DNA of 10,126 bases from Xanthomonas translucens pv. translucens DSM 18974 (lineage in GTDB: Bacteria > Pseudomonadota > Gammaproteobacteria > Xanthomonadales > Xanthomonadaceae), in contig NZ_CAPJ01000106.1 in NCBI RefSeq assembly GCF_000331775.1, positions 1-10,126 on the forward strand, given 5' to 3'. The position numbers and the translations under genes were made by a program. A model generated the notes under the pieces. That model searched no databases and was not told where the DNA came from. It worked only from the letters and a program-made list of their open reading frames with translations. Below are positions 1 to 6,511 of the stretch, one piece after another (within the stretch, counting starts at the first letter, position 1; each line of letters starts with the position of its first letter).

Positions 1-82
1 CGGCGATGCCGCCGGCCAGGGCGTCGACACCGGCGACTGCGCCGACCGCCAACCCCTGACGCAGGAAATCTCTGCGATCCAT
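1..82 (-). CDS. N-terminus of a Tat-exported protein (partial, runs off the left edge)
   Basis: Only the first 27 codons are in the window. They read MDRRDFLRQGLAVGAVAGVD and then ALAGGIA. This is a twin-arginine signal: an RRDFLR motif directly after the start, followed by a weakly hydrophobic Ala/Gly/Val stretch. The mature protein should be exported folded by the Tat system. The ATG at 82 is preceded by GGGGA at a 7-base spacing, a modest ribosome binding site, and by a 261-base non-coding region that probably holds its promoter. The function cannot be read from what is visible. The neighbouring GH35 gene makes a glycoside hydrolase (for instance a GH125-like enzyme, a family often carrying Tat signals) a reasonable guess, but this is inference only. 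Tat signal and start are fairly secure; identity is unknown. Confidence 0.7.
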   Translation of the reverse strand, partial: MDRRDFLRQGLAVGAVAGVDALAGGIA

Positions 83-201
83 GTACCGTCCCCCGATGAG
101 CAATAGCGCATCATCGTGCACCGCGGGGGCGGTCACGTCTTGTGTGCTGTGTCGAGGATCGGTGCGGAAAATTGCATAGCCTTGGGTGGGGCAACGATCG
201 C

Positions 202-267
202 TGCACCAGGCTTCGCGCGTACTTTCAGGGGGCTCACACGAGCAGGTGCACAAGGCTTCGCTCGTAC
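202..267. repeat. Imperfect 21-base direct repeat, two copies with a 45-base period
   Basis: The copies are at 202-222 and 247-267. Both follow TGCACNAGGCTTCGCNCGTA plus a final C, and they differ at two positions (C/A and G/T). They sit in the non-coding region upstream of the Tat-signal gene. They could be a regulator's double binding site or part of a dispersed genomic repeat; the sequence alone does not decide. Confidence 0.5.
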
Positions 268-335
268 CCTCATCCGCCCCTGCAGGGCACCTTCCCCCGA
301 GAAGGGGGCCATGGTCCCGATGGGAGAAGGGAGCG
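268..335. repeat. Dispersed intergenic repeat with small hairpins ('CTCATCCGCCCC' type)
   Basis: The stretch begins CCCTCATCCGCCCCTGCAGG and continues with a CACCTTCCCCC arm and a GGGAGAAGGG end. It resembles an intergenic repeat common in Xanthomonas genomes, in which CTCATCCGCCC is followed by a CTTCTCCC...GGGAGAAGG hairpin. Visible palindromes are CCCTGCAGGG (278-287) and CCCCC-GAGAA-GGGGG (294-308). It begins 9 bases beyond the stop of the rod-like gene, so it may fold at the 3' end of that transcript. No T-run follows on the minus strand, so it is not a standard Rho-independent terminator. Family membership is from memory. Confidence 0.45.
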
Positions 336-343
336 GCGCGGCC

Positions 344-664
344 TCAGGCCAGGACGTCGAGCAGGCTGCCGATGGTGTCGTCGGCAGCGCGCAGTACCCG
401 CGCGTTGGCCTGGAAGTCGTTGCGTGCGGACAACCCGCCGACCATGTCGTCGACCAGGTCGCTGCCCTCGCCGCCCGCCGCCTGCACCTGGACGCTCACG
501 CCGCCGCCGGGCGCCTCCTGGTTGGCCGTGACCTGGCGTTGGAAGCCTTCGGTGGCGGCGTTGGCGACATTGTGCGCGCGCGCCTGCAAGCCGGATGCGG
601 CGGCGCGCATGCCGGACAGGGCGATCGAGGACACCGAGGCGATGGAACTCATGCGTTTGCTCAT
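344..664 (-). CDS. Short flagellar basal-body rod-like protein (orphan)
   Basis: The product is 106 residues. The N-terminal part (about residues 5-42) is a flagellar rod domain: SSIALSGMRAAASGLQARA leads into HNVANAATEGFQRQ, with the conserved NxAN core. Residues 68-106 match the C-terminal rod/hook helix (DLVDDMVGGLSARNDFQANA, then a heptad-like tail). The Gly/Val-rich linker between them is very short. FlgB and FlgC are usually about 130-140 residues and FlgG about 260, so this is a miniature member that lacks the variable central part. No other flagellar gene is in the window. The ATG at 664 has no clear ribosome binding site and lies 26 bases after the stop of the broken GH35 gene, so it may have relied on translation of that gene. 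A second ATG at 652 is possible. The rod-family call is good; the role is unknown. Confidence 0.75.
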   Translation of the reverse strand: MSKRMSSIASVSSIALSGMRAAASGLQARAHNVANAATEGFQRQVTANQEAPGGGVSVQVQAAGGEGSDLVDDMVGGLSARNDFQANARVLRAADDTIGSLLDVLA

Positions 665-1896
665 TGGGCGGTCGCAGCGCGGCCGCAAGGTCAGTAGGTT
701 CCCACGGTCACCCGCAGCACGTAGGGATCGCTGCGCCGGAAGTTGAGCCCGTAGTCGGTCTCGTCGCCGTTCAACAGGCGCACGACCTGCCACTGGCCAT
801 CGACGTAGCGGCCCTGCTCCACGCGCAGCAGTTGCCCGTATTTGCCATCGGCCCGGTCGCGCACAAATTCAACGCGGGAATTGAATCCTGTGACCAGGAA
901 CACGTTCGGCTGCAGTTCCAGCACCAGCGCGCGGCCGTCGTGCTGCGCCGTGCCAGGCAGGATCGCCGGCGCCTCGCCCCAACCTGGCGCGCCGAACGAC
1001 ACCTGCGCCTGCCATGCGCCGAAACGCAGACTCTGCTTTGGCACGCCCGCCTTCTCGACAGCCGCCTGCAACCTGCCAGCAAAAGCGCCGGCAGCCAGTT
1101 CGCGCTGCAGCGGCGCCAGCAGGCCGAAACCAGCCGCGTGCGCGGCGATCGCGGCCTGGTTGTCCGGCGTGTCCTCGTTGCCGTCGATGCCGAACACCGA
1201 GAACCCAATGCCGCCGCGGCCGAGCACGTGGAAATGGTACGGCGCGGTGGCCGCCTCAAAACCGGTCTCCGACACCCAGGCCGGGTTGTCGGCGCGCGCG
1301 TACTGGCCGACCACCTTGGTGTATTCGTCGTAGTCGCTGGTGTAGATGTCGGTGCCGATGAAGTCGATCGCCGGCGTGGCCAGGCGCCACAGGTCGAACA
1401 CGTTCCAGGTGGCGCCGCCGGCCGGATATTCCTCGCCGGGCTTGGTGCGGCCCTTGTAGCGCAGCCAGGTGTTCACGTACAGCGGCAGCGGATAGGCGGC
1501 CTTGCCGGCGGCGGCGACCTGCTGGATGTAGCTGGCGTTGCTCCAGGCGCTGAACATTTCCTCGGCATCGCTGGCGAACACCTGGCGCCAGCTGCCGGCC
1601 GGCTTGCCCAGCCGCTGCAGCACGTCCGCCGGCACGGCGGCATCGAACGCGCGCTCGCCGGCGGCGCCATGGTCGCGCACGGTGCCGATCGCGCCGGGCT
1701 CGTTCTGCACCTGCACCGCGATCACCGTGTAGCGGCCGGCGTCGATCTTGCGCAGGTGCTGCATCAGCGCGGCGAAGGCGCGCGCGTCGGCCTGCACATT
1801 GGCCGGCGCATGCGGCGACAGCACGTCCACCGGTTCGCCCTTGGCATCGCGCATGCGCGGATACGTGGCCGGATCGCGCTTGATCCATTCCGGCAC

Positions 1897-1899
1897 CTA
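1897..1899 (-). other. Premature in-frame amber codon in the GH35 gene
   Basis: Codons before it read Asn-Gly-Gln-Met-His and codons after it read Val-Pro-Glu-Trp-Ile-Lys, all in one frame without any shift. In GH35 relatives this junction is usually His-Tyr-Val/Ala-Pro, so a one-base change from a Tyr codon accounts for it. A GTG follows immediately and could in principle restart translation, but no good ribosome binding site precedes it. Confidence 0.85.
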
Positions 1900-2273
1900 G
1901 TGCATCTGCCCATTCTTCCAGGTGCCCAACCACAGCACGATCAGACGCAGCCCGCGCGCGCGGCTCTGCTCAACCAGCGCATCGACGTTGCGGTAGTCGT
2001 AACGGCCCGGCTCCGGCTCGAACTGTTCCCAGTACACCGGCGCCTCGACCGTGTTCGCGTGCAACTCCTGCACCGCGTCCAGCGCCTGCGGCAACACCTG
2101 CGGCCAAGCGCTGGAGTTGTGCAGTTGCGCGGCCATGATGCTGTACGGCGCGCCATCGACGAACAGCGCGTGGTGGCCGTCGCGGCTGACGTAGCGGGGC
2201 ATCTCTTCGGCGTGGGCGAGTAGCGGCAGCAGCAGGGCCAGCACGGCGTAGCGAACGATAGACGACGCTCTGC

Positions 2274-2355
2274 GTAGGAGCGGCTTCAGCCGCGACACCG
2301 GCGCCGGTGGGACTGCGGTTCCGGAAGCAACGGTCGCGGCTGAAGCCGCTCCTAC
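2274..2355. repeat. REPIN: inverted pair of GTAG-headed REP elements inside the GH35 reading frame
   Basis: Arm one (2274-2296) begins GTAGGAGCGGCTTCAGCCGC and arm two (2333-2355) is its exact 23-base reverse complement, separated by 36 bases. Each arm is a REP unit: a GTAG head followed by the hairpin GCGGCT-TC-AGCCGC. The spacer contains a 14-base palindrome, CACCGGCGCCGGTG (2296-2309, overlapping the last base of arm one), and TTCCGGAA. Such REP doublets are known to be moved by RAYT (TnpA-REP) transposases acting in trans; none is encoded here. Unusually, the element lies inside a coding frame and stays open in it, adding an Ala/Val/Pro-rich stretch upstream of the signal-peptide core. 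Confidence 0.85.
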
Positions 2356-2378
2356 AAGGGCGTGCGGATGGCGATCGG

Positions 2379-4709
2379 TCATTGCGCGTCTCCTGGGGAA
2401 ATCGCATTCCAGCGCGGCGTTGGCGCGCCCAGCAGATGCCGCACGAAGAAGTCGTACTGGCGCCGCTGCACGTAGTCGATCGGGCCAGTAGAGCGGCCGA
2501 CCGTGTGCTCGCCGCCGGGCACGTTCAGCAGGTCGAACTCCTTGCCGGCCTTGATCAGCGCATCCACCACCTGCGCGGTCGAGGCCGGATCGACGTTGCT
2601 GTCCTGCTCGCCGACGATCAACAGCAACTCGCCGCGCAGCCTGGCCGCGTTGTCCACGCCGGAGGCGGCGGCGTAGCGGGCGTCCACCGGCCAGCCCATC
2701 CACTGCTCGTTCCAGCTGATCTTGTCCATGCGGTTGTCGTAGCAACCGGCGAACGCCACGCCCACCTTGTAGAAGCCCGGATGCCGTTCCAGCGCGCCCA
2801 GCGTGCTCTGCCCGCCGGCCGAGGCGCCGTAGATGCCGACGCGGGAGATGTCGTAGGACGGATCCTGCGCGGCCAGCGCCTTGTGCCAGGCGATGCGGTC
2901 GGGGAAACCGGAATCGCCGAGGTTCTTCCAGGCTACGTCGTGGAACGCCTTGGAGCGGTTGGCGGTGCCCATGCCGTCGATCATCACCACGATGAAACCC
3001 AGGTCGGCCTGCGCCTGCATGCCGATCTGCTTGTCGCCGCCGGAGTGGTAGCCGAACGGCCAGAAGGTCTTGGGCACGAAGCTGTCGTGCGGGCCGGCGT
3101 AGATGTTCTCGATCACCGGGTATGTCTTGCGCGGGTCGTAGTCGCGCGGGCGCACCACCATGCCCCAGATGTCGGTGCGGCCGTCGCGGCCCTTGGCCAC
3201 GAAGGTCTGCGGCGCGCGCCAGCCGGCGGCCTGCAGCTTGCCGATGTCGCCGCGCTCCACCACCTGCAGCAGGGTGCCGTCGATGGCATGCAGCTCCATC
3301 AGCGGCGGCAGGTCCGGGCGCGAATAGGTGTCCACGTAGTGGCGGCCGTCGTCGGCGATGGCCACATCGTGGTCGGCGTCGGCGGTGGTCAGCCGGGTCA
3401 GGTGGCGGCCGTCGAAATCCACCGCGAACAACTGCCGGTAATACGGGTCCTTGCCCGCGTCCATGCCGCTGGCGGAGAACCAGATGCGGCGCTGCGCATC
3501 GTCCACGCGCAGCACGTCGCGCACGATCCATGCGCCCTTGGTGATCTGCGTCTTGACCTTGCCGCTTTCGCCATCGAACAGATACAGATGGCGCCAGCCG
3601 TCGCGCTCGGAGATCCACAGGATCTGCTGGCCGAGCCCGTCCACGTCGTGACGGTAGCTGCGGTCGGCATAGACGAAGGTCCTGGCGTCCTCGCCCACCG
3701 CCACGTGCGCGCGGCCGCTGGCCGCGTCCACCGCGATCGCGCGCATGCGCTGGAAACCGCGCTGCACGTAGTCGAACACGAAGCTACGGCTGTCCTTGCG
3801 CCACTGGATCGGCGACAGCTGGTACGGATTGGCGAACAGCGCGTCGTCGATGGCGATACGCCGCGCGCCGCCTTTGGCGGACAGCCCGGCGAGATCGAAC
3901 AGCACCGGCCGCTCGATATCCACCGCGTCGCCGGGCTTGGGATACAGCTGGGTGCGCGCGCGCGGCTGGCCGCCACCCGGCGGTGCCGCCTCCACCCGGG
4001 TCACCCGCCGCGCGAACCCCGGACGCACCTTATACACCGCCAGCCGCTGCGCATCCGGCGACCAGGCCAGCGTTTCCGGATCGTAGAAATCGTCGGCGCG
4101 GCCGTCGGCGCTCAGGCGCAGCACATGGCCGTCGGCGACGCTGCGCAGCACGATATCGTGGCCGTCGGCGAACGCGTCCCAGCGTCCGTCCGGCGAGCGA
4201 TGCGGCGTGTTGTCGGCGGCCACCGCCGGATCGCGGACCACGCCGAAGCCGCGCGGCCGCGGCTGCGGGCCGGTGTCCGCGCGCGCGCACACGTAGTCGG
4301 TCAACGTGCAGCGCCATGGCGCGTAGTCGATCTGGAACGCGATCGCGGCGTTGTCGCCGCCGGCATCGGCCACATAGCTGAAGCGCTCGAACGGCAGGCG
4401 CAGCGCCGGGTACTCGGTCCCGGCCGCGGCGCTCAGCCCGCGCGCCAGCCGCAGCGCATCGAACGCCGGCTGTTTGCTTTGAGTGGCCACGTCCTCGCGC
4501 ACGAAGGCGAAGCCGCCGGGCACCGTCTTGCGGTAATAGAACGTGCCGCCGTCGCGCCATTGCGCCGGCCACGCAACGTTCTCGGTCAGCGTCATCCACG
4601 CCTCGCGCAGGCCGAGCGAGCGCTGGTAGTCGGCCACGCTCGGCGCGGCCTGGGCGTGGCCGGCGAAGGACGCCGCGGCCAGCACGATCGATGCAGCGAA
4701 TCTGTTCAT
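2379..4709 (-). CDS. Exported S9-family (DPP IV-like) serine peptidase
   Basis: The product is 776 residues, normal for dipeptidyl-peptidase IV-type enzymes. Residues 1-21 form a signal peptide ([20 protein letters not shown], cut after AQA), so it should act in the periplasm. Residues of about 90-480 show the repeated short strands of a DPP IV N-terminal beta-propeller (for example [42 protein letters not shown]). Residues of about 505-765 are the alpha/beta-hydrolase domain. The catalytic triad is visible: Ser630 in [11 protein letters not shown], Asp703 in [10 protein letters not shown] and His735 in [10 protein letters not shown]. It should release dipeptides or short peptides from peptide N-termini; exact specificity cannot be read. 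The start is supported by the signal peptide and GGAAGG (4712-4717), which is only 2 bases from the ATG; GGGGA at 4722-4726 is an alternative. Its stop overlaps the GH35 start. Confidence 0.9.
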   Translation of the reverse strand: MNRFAASIVLAAASFAGHAQAAPSVADYQRSLGLREAWMTLTENVAWPAQWRDGGTFYYRKTVPGGFAFVREDVATQSKQPAFDALRLARGLSAAAGTEYPALRLPFERFSYVADAGGDNAAIAFQIDYAPWRCTLTDYVCARADTGPQPRPRGFGVVRDPAVAADNTPHRSPDGRWDAFADGHDIVLRSVADGHVLRLSADGRADDFYDPETLAWSPDAQRLAVYKVRPGFARRVTRVEAAPPGGGQPRARTQLYPKPGDAVDIERPVLFDLAGLSAKGGARRIAIDDALFANPYQLSPIQWRKDSRSFVFDYVQRGFQRMRAIAVDAASGRAHVAVGEDARTFVYADRSYRHDVDGLGQQILWISERDGWRHLYLFDGESGKVKTQITKGAWIVRDVLRVDDAQRRIWFSASGMDAGKDPYYRQLFAVDFDGRHLTRLTTADADHDVAIADDGRHYVDTYSRPDLPPLMELHAIDGTLLQVVERGDIGKLQAAGWRAPQTFVAKGRDGRTDIWGMVVRPRDYDPRKTYPVIENIYAGPHDSFVPKTFWPFGYHSGGDKQIGMQAQADLGFIVVMIDGMGTANRSKAFHDVAWKNLGDSGFPDRIAWHKALAAQDPSYDISRVGIYGASAGGQSTLGALERHPGFYKVGVAFAGCYDNRMDKISWNEQWMGWPVDARYAAASGVDNAARLRGELLLIVGEQDSNVDPASTAQVVDALIKAGKEFDLLNVPGGEHTVGRSTGPIDYVQRRQYDFFVRHLLGAPTPRWNAISPGDAQ
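2383..2394 (-). promoter_or_regulatory. Ribosome binding site and ATGA coupling for the GH35 gene
   Basis: AGGAGA at 2389-2394 lies 6 bases before the ATG at 2380-2382, and that ATG overlaps the peptidase stop TGA (2379-2381). This supports translational coupling and fixes the start upstream of the REP pair rather than within it. Confidence 0.75.
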
Positions 4710-4743
4710 TACCTTCCGATATCCCCTGAATTTCCTGCCCTTC

Positions 4744-4810
4744 TGTAGGAGCGGCTTCAGCCGCGACAGGTGCTCTGCAGCCTCCTGTCGCGGCTGAAGC
4801 CGCTCCTACA
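4744..4810. repeat. REPIN: perfect 27-base inverted repeat between transporter and peptidase genes
   Basis: The arms are 4744-4770 and 4784-4810, exact reverse complements with a 13-base spacer. They contain the same GTAG-headed REP unit as the copy in the GH35 gene, here longer by a T and by AGG. The RNA of either strand could form a very stable stem. It lies after the stop of the transporter and before the peptidase. On the minus strand a T6 run precedes the stem instead of following it, so this is not a classical Rho-independent terminator. REP elements elsewhere protect upstream mRNA 3' ends or dampen downstream expression, and either effect is possible here. Confidence 0.9.
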
Positions 4811-4824
4811 AAAAAGCGGGCACC

Positions 4825-6396
4825 CTACTCCCCGTCGTCCTCTTCCAGCGCCAGCTGGTCGCTGCGCAAGCCGGTGCGTGCGCCCCAGTGGTAGCAGCCG
4901 AACGCGATCACCGCCACGCTCAGCGTGTCCCAAGGATGCGCGATCTGGCCGGTGCCGCCGAAGCTGCCCAGGTAGGACACCAGCAGCACCAGCACGAAGA
5001 ACCCGATCAGCCACAGCGCGCCGCGTACCTGCCGCCACAGCTGCGCGCGCCCGGCCGCGCTCGGCAGCTTGTACAGCACGTACAGCGCGAACATCGCGAC
5101 CTGCAGGCCGAGCAGCCACGACAGCGTGCTCCAGGTGGACCAGTACACGATCAGCGCGGCGACGATGAACGACAGCGGCCCGAGCACGGCCAAGCCGCGC
5201 AACAGGAACGGCCGCGGCAACTGCGGCGCGCTGCGGCGCAACGCCGCCACGGTCACCGGCGCCACCGCATAGCTCAGCACCAGCGCCGCCGACACCACCT
5301 GGATCAGCGTGTCCCATGACGGGAATGGCAGGGTCCAGAACACCGACAGCGCCAGACTCAGCCACAGCGCCGGACGCGGGATGCCGGACTTGGCATCGAC
5401 CCGGGTCAGCACCGACAGGAAACCGCCGCTGCGCGCCCAGCCGTAGACCACGCGCGGCGTGGCGTTCATGTAGATGTTGCCGGTGCCGCTGGGCGAGATC
5501 ATCGCATCGCAGATCACCAGCGCCGCCAGCCAGCCCATGCCCAGCGCCAGCGCGATGTCGTGGTACGGCAGCGCGAACGCCTTGTCGATGCCGCCCCAGC
5601 CCTGGCTCAGGTACGCGGTCGGCACGCTGCCCAGGAACGCCAGCTGCAGCAGCACGTAGATCACCGTGGACAGCGCCACCGACAGGATCAGCGCGATCGG
5701 GATGTTGCGCTGCGGATCGCGCACCTCGCTGGCCACCGACACGATCGGGGTCAGCCCCAGGTAGGCGAAGATGATGCCGCCGGCCGAGATCGCCGCCTCC
5801 ACGCCGGCCGCGCCGGACGGGGCGAAGCCCTGCACGTGCAGGTTCTGCGGATTGAAGTGGGCCATCAGCAGCACGATCACCAGCAGCGGCACCAGGAACT
5901 TGAACACGCTGACGATGTTGTTGGCGGTGGCGAAGGTCTTGACGCTGAAGTAGTTGAGCAGGAAGAACGCCACCAGCAGCGCCAGCTGCAGCAGCCAGCC
6001 GGCCACGCTGGGATGGGTGCTGCCGGCCTGGTTCAACGAGGGGAACCAGGCCGCGGCGTACTGCCGCGCCGCCTCGACCTCGATCGCGATCAGGCTGGAG
6101 AACGCGATCAGGGTGATGAAGCCCATCAGCCAGCCGAGCAGCGCGCCGTGCGAATACTCCGGGTAGCGCACCACCCCGCCGGCACGCGGCAGCGCCGCGC
6201 CCAGTTCGCAATACACCAGGCCCAGCAGCAGCACCGCCACACCGCCGGCGATCCACGACACGATGCCGGCCGGGCCGGCAATGGCCGACACATGGCTGGC
6301 CGAGAACAGCCAACCGGAGCCGAAGATCGAACCGAGCCCGATAAAGGTCAGGTCGGTCAGGCTCAGACGCTTGTGGAACTTGCCTTGTGTGGTCAT
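4825..6396 (-). CDS. APC-family amino-acid permease, probable aspartate:proton symporter (YveA-like)
   Basis: The product is 523 residues with about 14 hydrophobic segments, an inner-membrane transporter. TM1 carries the broken-helix motif GLGSIFGSGW (residues 20-29). It is followed by YCELGAALPRAGGVVRYPEY (62-81), the conserved ELGAxxPRxGG segment of this superfamily. From memory, the whole chain tracks Bacillus subtilis YveA (about 520 residues), including LNYFSVKTFA, QGFAPSGAAG, LGLTPIVSVASEV, LSFALSxFWTLPFPSW-like and VYWSTWSTLSWLLG segments; YveA takes up L-aspartate with protons. The C-terminus is acidic (LALEEDDGE). The start is set by MTTQGKFHKRLSLTD, which aligns with the usual N-terminus, and by GGGGG 4 bases upstream; the open frame extends further upstream without family similarity. 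It sits between peptidase genes, consistent with uptake of released amino acids. Substrate is inferred; glutamate or another amino acid remains possible. Confidence 0.88.
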   Translation of the reverse strand: MTTQGKFHKRLSLTDLTFIGLGSIFGSGWLFSASHVSAIAGPAGIVSWIAGGVAVLLLGLVYCELGAALPRAGGVVRYPEYSHGALLGWLMGFITLIAFSSLIAIEVEAARQYAAAWFPSLNQAGSTHPSVAGWLLQLALLVAFFLLNYFSVKTFATANNIVSVFKFLVPLLVIVLLMAHFNPQNLHVQGFAPSGAAGVEAAISAGGIIFAYLGLTPIVSVASEVRDPQRNIPIALILSVALSTVIYVLLQLAFLGSVPTAYLSQGWGGIDKAFALPYHDIALALGMGWLAALVICDAMISPSGTGNIYMNATPRVVYGWARSGGFLSVLTRVDAKSGIPRPALWLSLALSVFWTLPFPSWDTLIQVVSAALVLSYAVAPVTVAALRRSAPQLPRPFLLRGLAVLGPLSFIVAALIVYWSTWSTLSWLLGLQVAMFALYVLYKLPSAAGRAQLWRQVRGALWLIGFFVLVLLVSYLGSFGGTGQIAHPWDTLSVAVIAFGCYHWGARTGLRSDQLALEEDDGE

Positions 6397-6511
6397 GGTG
6401 CCCCCGCTGCTCGTGGTTGAGGTGGCTGATCGCCGGTACGACGCGGCACACCCCATGGCAACGAACCGCGACAAGAACCGTTCGCCATCCAGGCGCGTGG
6501 CGACGCGTTCG

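Larger units (their letters stand above)
83..343. other. Intergenic region with short repeats; probable promoter region of the Tat-signal gene
   Basis: These 261 bases separate the rod-like gene from the Tat-signal gene, both on the minus strand. I see no credible gene. The stretch holds an imperfect 21-base direct repeat (202-222 and 247-267) and a run of small palindromes at 268-335. The promoter of the downstream gene should lie between about 90 and 200, but I cannot point to a convincing -35/-10 pair. Base composition is less GC-rich around 95-180 than in the flanking genes, as expected for non-coding sequence here. Confidence 0.6.
691..2382 (-). pseudogene. GH35 beta-galactosidase-type glycosidase, interrupted by an in-frame TAG
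   Basis: Read through, the frame gives 563 codons, about the usual length of GH35 enzymes with a C-terminal DUF5597 domain. Codons 1-161 hold a signal-peptide core (YAVLALLLPLLAHA, 44-57) and the start of the TIM barrel (TVEAPVYWEQFEPEPGRYDY; LIVLWLGTWKNGQMH). Codon 162 is TAG (1897-1899). The same frame resumes at once with VPEWIKRDP, so relatives with HYVPEW suggest a Tyr codon (TAC or TAT) changed by one base. The likely acid/base Glu (VQVQNEPG, codon 228, 1699-1701) and nucleophile Glu (WVSETGF, codon 372, 1267-1269) both lie after the stop, so the 161-residue product cannot be active. The C-terminal part ends VLRVTVGTY, as expected. The ATG at 2382 overlaps the peptidase stop (ATGA) and has a good AGGAGA site. 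A REP pair (2274-2355) lies inside codons 10-37. A sequencing error at the TAG is the main alternative. Confidence 0.85.

Noticed and set aside
691..1896. A separate functional 401-codon gene starting at the GTG right after the TAG
   Set aside because: It would lack a signal peptide and the first part of the barrel, and I see no good ribosome binding site. It is the remaining part of the broken GH35 gene.
1897..1899. Pyrrolysine insertion or programmed readthrough at the TAG
   Set aside because: GH35 enzymes are not known pyrrolysine proteins, this lineage is not known to use it, and relatives have Tyr here. A point mutation is simpler.
595..2223. Open frame of 542 codons on the plus strand opposite the GH35 gene
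   Set aside because: It has no signal peptide, domain or ribosome binding site. The minus strand carries clear GH35 motifs over the same bases.
2296..2298. GTG at codon 29 of the GH35 frame as the true start, giving a neater signal peptide
   Set aside because: It lies at the edge of the REP arm and has no ribosome binding site, whereas the ATG at 2382 has a strong one and overlaps the upstream stop. It stays a minor alternative.
2307..4748. Open frame of 813 codons on the plus strand, antisense to the S9 peptidase
   Set aside because: Its product has no recognisable domain, is rich in His, Arg, Ala and Val, and mirrors the peptidase codons. Long antisense frames are expected in DNA this GC-rich.
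4744..4810. Rho-independent terminator after the permease gene
   Set aside because: The stem is strong, but on the transcribed strand the T-run comes before it and none follows. The GTAG-headed inverted pair fits a REPIN better.
4757..6451. Out-of-frame minus-strand open frame of 564 codons overlapping the permease gene
   Set aside because: It encodes an Arg/Gly/Ala-rich product without membrane segments. The permease frame shows full-length family similarity.
6397..6511. Promoter or terminator between the soluble DUF885 gene and the permease
   Set aside because: The only structure is a 5-base stem (6494-6507) and I find no convincing -35/-10 pair, so nothing is annotated beyond the ribosome binding site near 6401-6405.
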